A stretch of 10,430 bases of DNA from Tulasnella sp. 424 (Eukaryota; Basidiomycota; Agaricomycetes; Cantharellales; Tulasnellaceae): positions 1 through 10,430 of the forward strand of contig WSUB01000441.1 of NCBI GenBank assembly GCA_019633425.1. The letters are read 5' to 3'. The notes beneath the pieces were generated by a model, which saw only the letters and a program-made list of their open reading frames with translations, ran no database searches and was not told the DNA's origin. Both the position numbers and the translations under genes were made by a program. Below, piece after piece: positions 1-7,484 of this stretch (the first letter of the stretch is position 1; each line of letters begins with the position of its first letter).

Positions 1-415
1 TGTACAGTCGATACTGTCACCAGATCCAATAAGACAGCGTTCACCTACCGGATTCAATGTTGGAGTTTATATGTTTATCCTCGCCTTAATCCCTTCCTCC
101 ATTTTTGAAGGTCGTCCAATCTAATCACTCTGCGTGGACTCTCCTAACAATCGAAGAAAAAGGGGACTGTAGAGAGCAAGCGGGTTTATACCCCTCGGGT
201 GTTAATGGTGGTTTCCGAGCAAGCCAAGCCATCGTTAATTACGCGAGGGCATGAGCCAGTGCGTCTTAAGTGGCATCCTTGACATCTCTGTACAGAACCG
301 CGTGTTAGAGCATCTAAATCTGTTATAAAACAGCATTAAAGACATTTAGATGTCCACATACAACTTAAAGTAATTACATATACGGCCAACGGAGTGAATT
401 CCACATTTGTGACAA
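1..415. other. No gene recognised
   Basis: No reading frame of note, splice-site series or repeat is seen apart from a small dyad, ACAGT and ACTGT around CGAT, at 4-17. Confidence 0.5.
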
Positions 416-583
416 GTTTCCCGGAAGTGTGTCACAAGTAGCTTCCGGGAGATCGCACCTGCCACTTTCCCGGAGATGTCTCATGCGAGGCCTCCGGGAA
501 ACCTGCATTCGATTCTCCCGGAGCCGCCAGATAAGACATCTCCGGGAAATGTCGACTGATTGTCCCCGGTTCCACCTCCCGGA
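416..583. repeat. Degenerate ~48-bp tandem array of alternating CCCGG/CCGGG cores
   Basis: Eight cores lie with centres near 422, 447, 471, 496, 519, 544, 567 and 580. The first seven strictly alternate CCCGG and CCGGG at 23-25 bp spacing; the eighth (CCCGG) breaks both pattern and spacing. Full units begin TTTCCCGGA or similar at 417, 466, 514 and 562, giving periods of 49, 48 and 48 bp. Read on the plus strand, a unit gives F-P-G-D-V-S-C-E-A-S-G-K, and the S-G-K/S-G-R element recurs every 16 codons. However, the first period is one base too long and a TAA at 532-534 interrupts the frame. The array is therefore either a decayed coding repeat or a cluster of palindromic protein-binding sites. 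A further isolated TTCCGGGAA lies at 688-696. Confidence 0.7.
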
Positions 584-946
584 TAAGTTGGGTCTCGAAG
601 GAAATTCAATATGCAAGCAAGGACATGAAATTGCTATCTAACAAGGAAAGCGATAGCGTGTAACTGGCCTAAATCGTAAACTTACGGTTCCGGGAAAATT
701 AAGCCCCTTTTTCATATTGCAGGAACCCGCATCTCTGGTGTAGACCGCATCACTCAGGTAAAGCGATCTAAAGACGCTATTAACCGCTTAGAGGCTCGAT
801 ATTCATTCCCCAAATGAGATCAAAATAATGTAGCAATATATTGGAATATCGGAAAAACAGGAAAAATATACAAAGAATCTCATATAATAAGGTATAGGAG
901 AAGGGGAGCTTGAGGGGAGCGGCAAAAAATAGTATAACCTAGCCAG
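584..946. other. Non-coding stretch, AT-rich towards the right
   Basis: After the CCGGG array the sequence becomes AT-rich (especially 810-940) and has no plausible gene on either strand. The only notable site is the isolated TTCCGGGAA at 688-696. Confidence 0.5.
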
Positions 947-995
947 TGATATATGAAATAATTTTGTGAGCTTGGCCAGAATATCTCATATATCA
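947..995. repeat. 10-bp inverted repeat in AT-rich junction sequence
   Basis: TGATATATGA (947-956) is perfectly repeated in inverted orientation as TCATATATCA (986-995), with 29 bp between. It sits directly outside the sharp left edge of the duplicated kinase block (1010). The right arm overlaps the stop codon of the truncated frame. It could form a hairpin or mark the end of an inserted element, but no target-site duplication or transposase is visible. Confidence 0.5.
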
Positions 996-1749
996 TATCT
1001 ACTAAGGCCCCTTCCATGGAGGTAACTAACCCCCCTGGCAACGTCATCTATCTGTGGCTCCGTAAGCAAAAGATAGCTTGTCATCGCGAAAGAGATGGGC
1101 TTACCAACGACAGGCGTTCTGGGAGTTCCCAGTTGGCGGACCGAACGAACTCCCGCAAGTTGCCATTCTTCTCCCAGGACAACACTATCCAGGCGATGCT
1201 CTCCTCGAGGTCTTCGATAAAACCAACGAGTTTAACCACGCTCGGGTGGGATAAGTCATTTAGAAGCTTGACCTCATGAGCAAATGGCTTGAGACAAATC
1301 GCACCAATGTCAGAACAACCGCCTGCTATTGGCGGAAAGACGTGCCACAGCTTACGGCCAGCGCTCGATCATCGTCGGTATCGGTGTCCAAACGTAGCTT
1401 CTTGACGGCGATATACTCTAGGTCTTCGGGTTTCGGGGAATTCGAGGACTGGGCTGGAATGAGTATCGCTGCCTCCACGTCCGCTTTCCCGCCGGCCTTG
1501 GGAGCTTTATTCTCGAGCGGTTTGATTCGGGATTTCTCGATTCGGAGATGCCCCAACGATCCTAGTACTTTTTTCTAAAGCAACGCTTGGTGATTAGCTT
1601 CCTGCCGTCCGATGAAATGCGCATAAAGTAGAGCCACCCACCGGAGAGATTTTAACACGCGTCATCACCTCTTCGATAGCGTTGTCCTGAGCGCTTATCG
1701 GTGGATGTGGAGGAATTGTTTCTTGAGGTTCTCTGATACTATCAGCCAT
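986..1749 (-). pseudogene. Truncated kinase copy: N-lobe only, stops before catalytic loop
   Basis: This is a partial duplicate of the kinase at 7908-10366. Exons: 1749-1642 (36 codons, starts ATG, MADSIREPQETIPP), 1574-1356 (73), 1287-1105 (61) and 1051-986 (21 codons plus stop). Introns of 67, 68 and 53 bp are GT-AG and phase 0; the last two have the same lengths as in the intact gene, whose first intron is cut by the window edge. Exon 2 differs from its counterpart at 10 of 73 residues and exon 3 at 6 of 61, counted by eye. It keeps IAVKKL and the helix-C glutamate, runs through YLHGR, then leaves homology at 1010 and reads seven foreign residues to TGA (988-986). The catalytic loop, DFG, C-lobe and TPRs are absent. 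No stop or frameshift interrupts the 191-codon frame, so it is either a young pseudogene or a small kinase-like protein that cannot catalyse phosphorylation. The start is supported by the pyrimidine-rich leader upstream. Confidence 0.8.
1010..1641 (-). repeat. Duplicated block, left copy (partner at 9802-10430)
   Basis: Sequence from 1010 rightwards aligns to the segment starting at 9802 with a constant offset of 8792 and no gap through at least the end of intron 1 (1575 matches 10367). The copies lie in the same orientation. The left edge is sharp: 1009 and below share nothing with 9801 and below, whereas CCTTCCATGGAGG is identical on the inner side. The right edge of homology cannot be fixed because the partner runs off the window. 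Confidence 0.92.
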
Positions 1750-1870
1750 AGTAGAATAGGCGTGATCACCGTATGCGGGAGCGGAGCGGATGATTGGACT
1801 GGGGGTAGGAGGTGAAGGGATCGATTGAGCGGGGTGGGGTGGTGGTAGTTAAATTTACGAGGGACCTCGC
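1750..1870 (-). promoter_or_regulatory. Pyrimidine-rich 5' leader of the truncated kinase copy
   Basis: On the minus strand, the ~110 bases before the ATG at 1749 are rich in C and T, with runs such as CACCACCCCACCCCGCTC and CACCTCCTACCCCCAG. A CCAAT motif (minus strand, 1797-1793) lies about 44 bases upstream of the ATG. CT-rich stretches just before the transcription or translation start are common in basidiomycete genes. This supports 1749 as a genuine start and suggests the copy was duplicated with at least part of its leader. Activity of this promoter today is unknown. Confidence 0.45.
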
Positions 1871-2321
1871 CACTTCCAGTGGCTGGACGCCGGGACGCAG
1901 CGTGCATGCGGCTGTGCTCATTGCAAACGCGTGTATCGGCTCAATCAAACTTCGACTCTGATCTTTCTTGATTCGAAATACCAGCTAAAATATCGAGGCT
2001 TTACAGTAATGAGCAGAGCCAGATAGGTGGAAGCCAACGCAAAAGGGGAAAAGAACCAAAAGGTTGACTCCGGTCCGAGGCGCAGCTATGTGACGATGAG
2101 GTGTTCGTCCCACGGTTCCTAATACCTAATCCGTATAACTTGCCTAGACCCCTTGATGGAACCGTACTGACGAACCCTCCTCCACCCCCTTAGATATCCT
2201 GACTAACCATTCGAAATAGCCGAGATCGAGCACATGTAGGAATGTATATATTTAGTTACTTGGAGCTGCGGTTAAGAGCGTTCCACGAGGCTACCGGACC
2301 ATGTATCTGCTTCGCGAAAGG

Positions 2322-2329
2322 TATATAAG
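2322..2329 (+). promoter_or_regulatory. TATA-box-like sequence without an assigned gene
   Basis: TATATAAG is a strong match to a TATA box, followed at 30-50 bp by a pyrimidine-containing stretch (GTTCTCTCAATTG) that could host a start site. No plus-strand reading frame with an ATG and recognisable content follows within 400 bp. It may be a relic promoter or a long-terminal-repeat remnant. Confidence 0.2.
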
Positions 2330-2661
2330 TAGCTGTAGAGTAGTACATTGTACGGTAGCGATCGTTCTCTCAATTGTAGTCTTAAGGCCACTGAATTAGA
2401 AAGTGTGGACATCAACAGAGACTAACAAATACAAGATAACGGTACTCTTGCAAGGCGGTTACCTAATCGACTCGCCTTACAAGCTACAACGGTGTTCCAA
2501 AATCTTGTCCGTGCGTCAGAACAAAAAAAAAAGAAACGCTTTGGCACGAATCACTTCACTTCATCAAATTCGGTTCCTCGAGCGTTCTTAAATATGCACG
2601 CCCTGAATGGCCATAGCGGCCCTCAACCACCTCTCGACTGTATTTTCCACTCATACGTCAG

Positions 2662-2801
2662 CTTTTTTTCTTTTCTTTTTTTTTGCAATCATGTATTATA
2701 TATCACACATATGTCTATTTTAGAGGGCTATTAGGGCTACATTGTGTCGCGTGAGCCAATACGAGGGAATGCAGATTAATTCTTTTTTTTCTCTTTTTTT
2801 T
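2662..2801. repeat. Two poly-pyrimidine (T-rich) tracts
   Basis: The plus strand carries almost pure T runs, broken by single C residues, at 2662-2684 and 2781-2801. A shorter A run lies at 2523-2532. On the minus strand the two tracts would read as A-rich tails in the same orientation, as left by retroposed sequences. No AATAAA or recognisable element body adjoins them, so simple-sequence slippage is equally likely. Confidence 0.5.
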
Positions 2802-3252
2802 GTTGTCCTTGACGCGCGGACAAGGTTTCTGAACACCACCGTAACATTGCCCGAGAATCAAAGAGCCCAAGTGGAGAGGGTTGAAACGAGAGTCATGTCG
2901 TGAAAAATCGACGCAGAAAAAGGAAGGCACAGGAAAGATGAAGACGATATACATGGGGATACAATAGGCAGGAGAAACACCAACATCACGACATGACGAA
3001 CCCCCGAGAACACGAAACGAACCACCCCTTCACATAACAGTCGGATTCTCGTACTCTCCGGAGCAGTCGCCAAAGGTCACACCGTGCCGGGACTCTTCCA
3101 AACCTAACGGAAAGAGCGGCCGAGTTAGGACTCTCGTCGAACGCACCCCTGGTTATGATTGGGTCTTCAAATCCCAACCCCTGCATCCGAACCGTCCGAT
3201 CGTGGCTCCCAACCTGATCAAGTCCGCACCCCGATCTAAGGATGGGCATCGT

Positions 3253-3495
3253 TTAGAACTGGAGTAGAACGACGTGTCGCGCCCGTTCAAGTGCAGGTAA
3301 CCACCTGAAGAGTCGCCAAACAGCTCGGCCCCTTTGGAAGTGGAGGTTGCTCCCGATGGCGTACAACGAGGTCGCGACGGTAAACATTTCGGAGGGTCTT
3401 TCTTCCATGTTGAGGTATTCGCCGATGATATTGTAGGTGCCGTTCGTGACTCGTGCCGGGGACGCCCTGGGAGGAACCTGTGCTGGCGACGACAG
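3253..3495 (-). other. Possible unrecognised exon following a good splice acceptor
   Basis: On the minus strand, a pyrimidine-rich stretch ending CATTACAACAG (acceptor at 3496) precedes an 80-codon open segment that includes VTNGTYNIIGEYLNMEERP and TVATSLYAIGSN and ends at a stop at 3253. The two other minus-strand frames are also open across much of this stretch, so the frame is not certain. I recognise no domain and found no matching upstream exon with confidence. It may be a remnant of an old gene or simply open by chance. Confidence 0.18.
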
Positions 3496-3919
3496 CTGTT
3501 GTAATGAAAGAAAATGGAGAGTGAGTTCGCAAGGTTCTGAAATGACAAACGCATGACAGGAGGACACACTATGTTGATCATCGTATGTACTCCCATCACT
3601 TGGTTCCGTTGTCGGTCTGCAGCTTGAACGCGCAGCTCTCCGGTACTTTTTGACTCGTGTACGTCCCTCCGTTGAAGTTTGAACGTGATGTCCTACGCAC
3701 CTGCGAGTAGGGCTACGTACCTGTTTTCCGAAGTGAGCGAGTGTGAGCATTTATCAGAAGCAACGGGGTTTCGGCTGATTTAAGGACTCACATAAGCCAC
3801 CCGAGGGGGAGCGCGCTCGAGTTGGTTGCAGATCTTTTCGTTTCAAATGGCCCCCTTCACCATGAGAGAACCACGTGCAACGGTCTTTAGTTTCTAGATA
3901 AGAGCGTGCTCCCATCATG

Positions 3920-4196
3920 ATAATACTCCAACAGAATGATAAAATAAGTAACATGTTCGTTCAACCTCAATGAGAACGTCGGTACGTACCTCCAAAGCGA
4001 GACATCCCCACTCCAAAATATCGATCTTTGACGGGCATTCTCCGCTCTCAATAAGCGCTTCTAGGATCCACCATCCCGTAAATCACCAAGAGTCGGACGC
4101 TATCGTCCAAACCAACATGTTCTCTTCGAACCGCTCCCGCAAGACCCAAAATCGCGGACAATGGCCCTGCGCTCATCGTTGACGAGGACCGCGCAG
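3920..4196 (-). pseudogene. Decayed kinase fragment, DFG region to subdomain IX
   Basis: After a CACCCAG acceptor (4197), the minus strand reads VLVNDERRAIVRDFGSCG. This matches VLVNSENRAIITDFGSAR at the start of the fourth visible exon of the intact kinase. Further on, after one in-frame stop, it reads EALIESGECPSKID and then WGCLALE, corresponding to APELLEG...SDIWAWGWICWE. That exon ends with GAG at 3990 followed by a GTACGT donor, exactly as the intact exon ends in GAG at 9415. A plausible acceptor at 3926 gives a 64-bp intron and a short YYHDGSTLL-like piece, soon stopped. An extra base near the acceptor (CTGCGCG against CTGAAC) shifts the frame, so it is a pseudogene. At 207 nt the exon is shorter than the 300-nt counterpart and is diverged, so it is not the missing 3' half of the 986-1749 copy. 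Confidence 0.6.
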
Positions 4197-4897
4197 CTGG
4201 GTGAGTCGAACGGCACGGAAAGGGTGGCGAGGGGTAGTGTACGGATGAAGCAGAGTGAGTGGACGGACGGGTTTGGTAGAGAATGATGGAAGAAGGAAAG
4301 AGGTCCCCCCTCGGAAGCTGGAAGTCACCGGCGCGTTTCGAGCATTGCACACGGAAGTCCTTGAAAGCGTTTTCTCCGGTGGGAAATTCGAGTCAAGTTT
4401 GCTAACGTGGATTCGAAATCTTCCTTGCGAAAGCAGGGTCTTGTGCTGATGGCATTCAAACGGCGTTTGATTGGAGGCAAGTCGGTTTTACGACTCGGCT
4501 GTAGGGAAGCTTGACGGTTCGACATCGTCAAAGGACCCATAGTACGTTCTACGCGTAGAATGTAACGTATGATCATGAGGCGGGGGCGAGTTGCTGCACA
4601 TGTTGGGGATCGGCTTTCCGCGGTGAATCAGTGTTTTGTTCGCCAGAAGTGGGCCCGGGATGGTAGCGATGGTGAAGGTCGAGATCGTCGACGCGAAGAG
4701 TCGAAATTGAATCAGGCAGAAACATTTTGCACGAGTGCCAAGCTGAACCGATAACCGAGCTTCAGTACGGGTTCCAGAGTGTACAAGTGAGACCCACTAT
4801 TCGAAACCTAGCTCCCTCCGTGTGCTCGCCGCTCTTTCGCCGACTCGAACGTCGTTTGACCCCAAATGAAACATCCGACTGAGCCGGGTTGGAGAAT
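4197..4897. other. No supported gene upstream of the decayed kinase fragment
   Basis: If the fragment at 3920-4196 came from a full kinase, its N-lobe exons should lie here on the minus strand. I find no HGDLK, AVKK or helix-C segment. A minus-strand frame is open from 5088 to 4762 but is unrecognised. The upstream half of that kinase appears to be lost or decayed beyond reading by eye. Confidence 0.4.
4547..4560. repeat. 14-bp perfect palindrome with ACGCGT core
   Basis: TTCTACGCGTAGAA is its own reverse complement. The flanks (TACG to the left, CGTA a few bases to the right) extend the symmetry imperfectly. ACGCGT is the MluI cell-cycle box bound by the MBF/Swi6 complex in yeasts. No convincing gene start is attached to it here, so a regulatory role is only a possibility. 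Confidence 0.35.
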
Positions 4898-5593
4898 TTA
4901 CGTTGTCGATACAAAATTGAAGTGGCCCGATGAAGAGGTATTCTCATGGTCCAGAGTGAAGAGGCAAATGACGGTGGCGCCGAATGGGTGCCAAGGTCCT
5001 TGAAACTCGTCGTCGCCCGAATTGAAAGTGCGATCCTGCACGTGCTTAGTTCGACCATTTGTGGGTCCAGCGGGTGAATTTCTGCCAAGGCGGGGTTCGA
5101 AGATCGTAACGGACCGGTCCTTTGAGATTGATTGGGTCGAAGATGCGAATGGTTGGACGGCGTTGGTGTTCATATCACATCCGTAGGGACTGAGGGCGGG
5201 ATTAAAGGTGCTTCGTTCATGGGATCCATTGTTAACAGCGTCTTTCCGGATCCTAGAGGTGACTTGCGTCATTGGCACGCCTTGCCGAAAAGAGTGAGAG
5301 AACAACGGACAGCGAGAGTACAACTCACTGGTATGAAGTTCAAGGTCAGGCATCCGAGGAGATCCAGCCGCCATTGATGCTCCATTGGAGATTTGTGTCA
5401 TGCTGAGCTCGAGTCGCTCTCCTGATGTTCGGCGTTGCAATACAGTGGGTGTATAGAGAAGGGGACATGGTGAGGTCGGGGACTTGGGACCAGTTGAAAT
5501 TGCAATCGGCGCTAACCCCGCGTCTGTCCCTTCAGTCACGTGTGATTGCCCAAGACGGGGGTGATTGACGAGTACATCAATACGAGTCCTCAT
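4898..5593 (-). CDS. Unrecognised 231-codon open frame, possible gene or exon
   Basis: This is the longest minus-strand open frame outside the TPR gene. It starts at ATG 5593 and reads MRTRIDVLVNHPRLGQSHVTEG. The protein is rich in serine, threonine, proline and asparagine, without membrane segments or any motif I recognise, and looks largely disordered. A candidate GT-AG intron of 48 bp lies at 5328-5281 (GTGAGT donor, pyrimidine-rich end, CAAG acceptor); its removal would keep the frame. The stop near 4898 overlaps a possible GTAAAT donor, and another frame stays open to 4762, so further exons are possible. A CRE-like palindrome about 80 bp upstream of the ATG fits a promoter. Chance openness is a real alternative, and I assign no function. 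Confidence 0.3.
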   Translation of the reverse strand: MRTRIDVLVNHPRLGQSHVTEGTDAGLAPIAISTGPKSPTSPCPLLYTPTVLQRRTSGERLELSMTQISNGASMAAGSPRMPDLELHTSELYSRCPLFSHSFRQGVPMTQVTSRIRKDAVNNGSHERSTFNPALSPYGCDMNTNAVQPFASSTQSISKDRSVTIFEPRLGRNSPAGPTNGRTKHVQDRTFNSGDDEFQGPWHPFGATVICLFTLDHENTSSSGHFNFVSTT

Positions 5594-5652
5594 TCAACAA
5601 GACCATCAAACACGCAGAATTGGCGCATTTCGGTACTCAGCTCTCACCCTGG

Positions 5653-5680
5653 CAGTCACCGTGACTGGTAGTGACGTCAC
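5653..5680. promoter_or_regulatory. Paired palindromes, including a perfect CRE/ATF-type site
   Basis: GTGACGTCAC at 5671-5680 is a perfect palindrome containing TGACGTCA, the consensus for CREB/ATF-type bZIP factors. Three bases to its left, CAGTCAC and GTGACTG (5653-5659 and 5661-5667) form a second perfect palindrome around one central base. The pair lies 60-87 bp upstream of the ATG at 5593 on the minus strand, a normal promoter distance. A CACGTG core also occurs near 5537, inside the open frame. Confidence 0.4.
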
Positions 5681-7362
5681 CCGAGTGTTACAAGACACAC
5701 TGATGACAAGTCCACGAAGGACAAGTCGTCGCCCGGCAAAGCACCATGAAATCCCATGGAATGGTCATTCTCCTTAAGTCTCCGATTTCTTTCACCTCTA
5801 ACACTAACCTGAAACGGAACGAGAATAAAGCACCCGACGACTCCTCGCCTACTGGTTAAACCTATGACCCCTTGTACTTGTCCTAGAACAGAGCCGACTT
5901 GGGACCGCGACGCTTTCAGGATCCTCAGACACCCGCCCAGCTAGCAGATTGGTGTCAGCGATGCTCGTACAAAACTGCGCACCGCGGGACTCGCAGTAAA
6001 CGTCGTCGTCTCGTGAATTCCGCGGACCCTCCCACCAGATCAACCCAACCCATAGCACCACCGACGCCTTCCACCCTCTCACCTCCAACACTCACGACAG
6101 GCGTAACATTGTCTATGTCGTTCCACATTTCCGTTAGACCCTTGAACTGAGAACACCATCTAGAATTGTGCGCCGACGATGATGGTTTGTTTAGGGTGAC
6201 GTCGCGCAGGCTAGCAGCACCATGATCTGTAACCCGCTCAGACGGTGTCACCGAGCCCTCCCCACCGCTCTTCCCCGGCACCTCCTTCTCTCAGCATATT
6301 CAAAGACTGACAGCCTGCTTAAAAATGGAATTGACATCGGTGGAGAAGAAAGACAGTGTTGCTGTCGTTGTCCGGTCTCCGCGAGAGCGGTAGACTAGGA
6401 CGGTGCGAGAATGAAGCGACTAGGCAGCTTTCGTTGGATCGCCAGTTGGCAGAAGGCTGTCTTAGAAGAGATTGAAGTCAATATAGCGAGCGAACGAGCG
6501 CCGTGTTTGGTAGTGCGGGCGACGGGGATTGGATGGGGAACAAGGTTGGAGGTGGCTGGTTTGACATGGTGCGTACAGCGAGAGCGAGCACATCCATGGT
6601 ATGATTCGGGGAAGAAACACACCTCAATCTAGGAGCCTCTGATCGCGCTATTCCGCTATGTGACACCCTTCTACTAGCGGTCATAGCGACAGAGCCGAAG
6701 CGCTGTCTCATCGACTCTTCCAACGCAGAGGCACGGACACCGTGAGCGTCCATCTCTGATAGTTTTCGTAGCGGTCCATGAAATATTGTGATCTCTATGC
6801 ACCCATATCATCACTACAGTGCACGGTGGCAACGGCCTCGTACCTCTAAGTTGACTAGGTATCCCCGAGCACCCCGGAACGACGTTGGAAGCTCTACTCT
6901 GAGTAGTTTGGTATCCGCCATCGAAGCGAGTCCTGAGATGACATTTAAGCCGCTTTTTAGCGCTGGAGCGGTGGTTGTCTTGTCGAAAGGGATGCGACCC
7001 AACTTAGTAGGAGTGCCACCGGTCCATGCGACAAAGACCCGGCGCTTTTGCCGCGGTCGGTGAGTATTGAATCCCGATCGTTGACGGTGCGGCGCGCATT
7101 GGGGAATATCTCGCGGTAGGAGACGAAATCAAGTCGCATAGGTGTCGGTAAAAGTCTCAGGGCGGGTGCGAGAAAGGAAAGAAAAGAAGGATTGAAGTTT
7201 GTTCCAGATTGGAACCTCCAGCAATGTCGCCCTCAGCTCCGTCCGGCTCTCCGCTACGGCGGGACTCGAAACCCCACATAGTAAATAAGGCCCGAAAATG
7301 TCACTACCTCGATTTACCAGCCTTTGGTACTGTGTTGAATCGGATGAACAAACCTCTCTGCA
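5681..7362. other. Long region with only small unrecognised open frames
   Basis: Open frames of 60-108 codons occur on both strands (for example minus 6281-5955, plus 6788-7063 and minus 7002-6814), often overlapping one another. None shows a domain I recognise. The minus frame at 7002-6814 ends close to a GTACGA donor-like site and could be an exon, but no partner exon is evident. I cannot support a gene here. Confidence 0.4.
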
Positions 7363-7429
7363 TTACCCCGAGAGGGGATTCGAACAGCCGACGCAGCGAA
7401 GATGTCCCCGCTGAGCCATGTATCGGAGA
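7363..7429 (-). other. tRNA-like fragment with A-box and B-box motifs
   Basis: On the minus strand, TGGCTCAGCGGG (7418-7407) fits a tRNA D-arm/A-box and TGTTCGAATCC (7386-7376) fits a T-loop/B-box with one change. CTCCGA at the 5' side (7428-7423) can pair with TCGGGG at the 3' side (7371-7366) as an acceptor stem. The interior is about 11 nt too short to hold a normal anticodon arm, and the T-stem does not pair well. This is therefore a degraded tRNA or a tRNA-derived element (for example a SINE head), not a functional tRNA gene. Confidence 0.3.
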
Positions 7430-7462
7430 CCGAGACCATGAAATCAGCCAATACCATAGGAA

Positions 7463-7484
7463 GCGCAGGTTAATATTCCTGTGC
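7463..7484 (+). other. LSU-rRNA-like hairpin (possible organellar or bacterial-type fragment)
   Basis: GCGCAGG (7463-7469) pairs with CCTGTGC (7478-7484) through seven pairs, one of them G-U, around the loop TTAATATT. The string AGGTTAATATTCCTG is, from memory, a conserved piece of bacterial-type 23S rRNA. Flanking sequence does not clearly continue the match by eye, so either only a scrap survives or the resemblance is accidental. The tRNA-like fragment lies about 35 bp away on the other strand. Confidence 0.22.

Larger units (their letters stand above)
1871..3252. other. Intergenic region without a supported gene
   Basis: Apart from the TATA-like box and the T-rich tracts listed separately, I see only short open frames in all directions, none with recognisable content or a consistent set of splice sites. 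This fits the upstream intergenic space of the truncated kinase copy. Confidence 0.45.

Noticed and set aside
416..583. CRISPR array
   Set aside because: Cores are only ~9 bp, alternate in orientation, are degenerate and have no uniform spacers; the surrounding genome is eukaryotic.
374..641. 80-codon minus and 70-codon plus open frames over the CCGGG array
   Set aside because: Neither frame keeps the repeat register, and both are explained by the low stop content of a GC-rich repeat.
1276..1578. 100-codon plus-strand frame, with a similar 100-codon frame at 10068-10370
   Set aside because: Both are antisense to the duplicated kinase exon, and their likeness follows from the duplication. 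They show no independent evidence of coding.
2233..2416. Solo long terminal repeat (starts TGTAGG, ends ATCAACA, contains a TATA box)
   Set aside because: The five bases outside each end do not match, so there is no target-site duplication, and no second copy or primer-binding site is visible.
3153..3750. Minus-strand frames of 148 and 165 codons as full genes
   Set aside because: They overlap in different frames, lack recognisable content and contain likely splice acceptors, so neither can be taken as a whole gene; only a tentative exon is listed.
4290..4318. RGDLFPSS on the minus strand as a catalytic loop (HGDLKPSN-like) for the decayed kinase
   Set aside because: The key histidine, lysine and asparagine are missing, and the position does not fit the exon order of the relative, where this loop ends immediately before the next intron.
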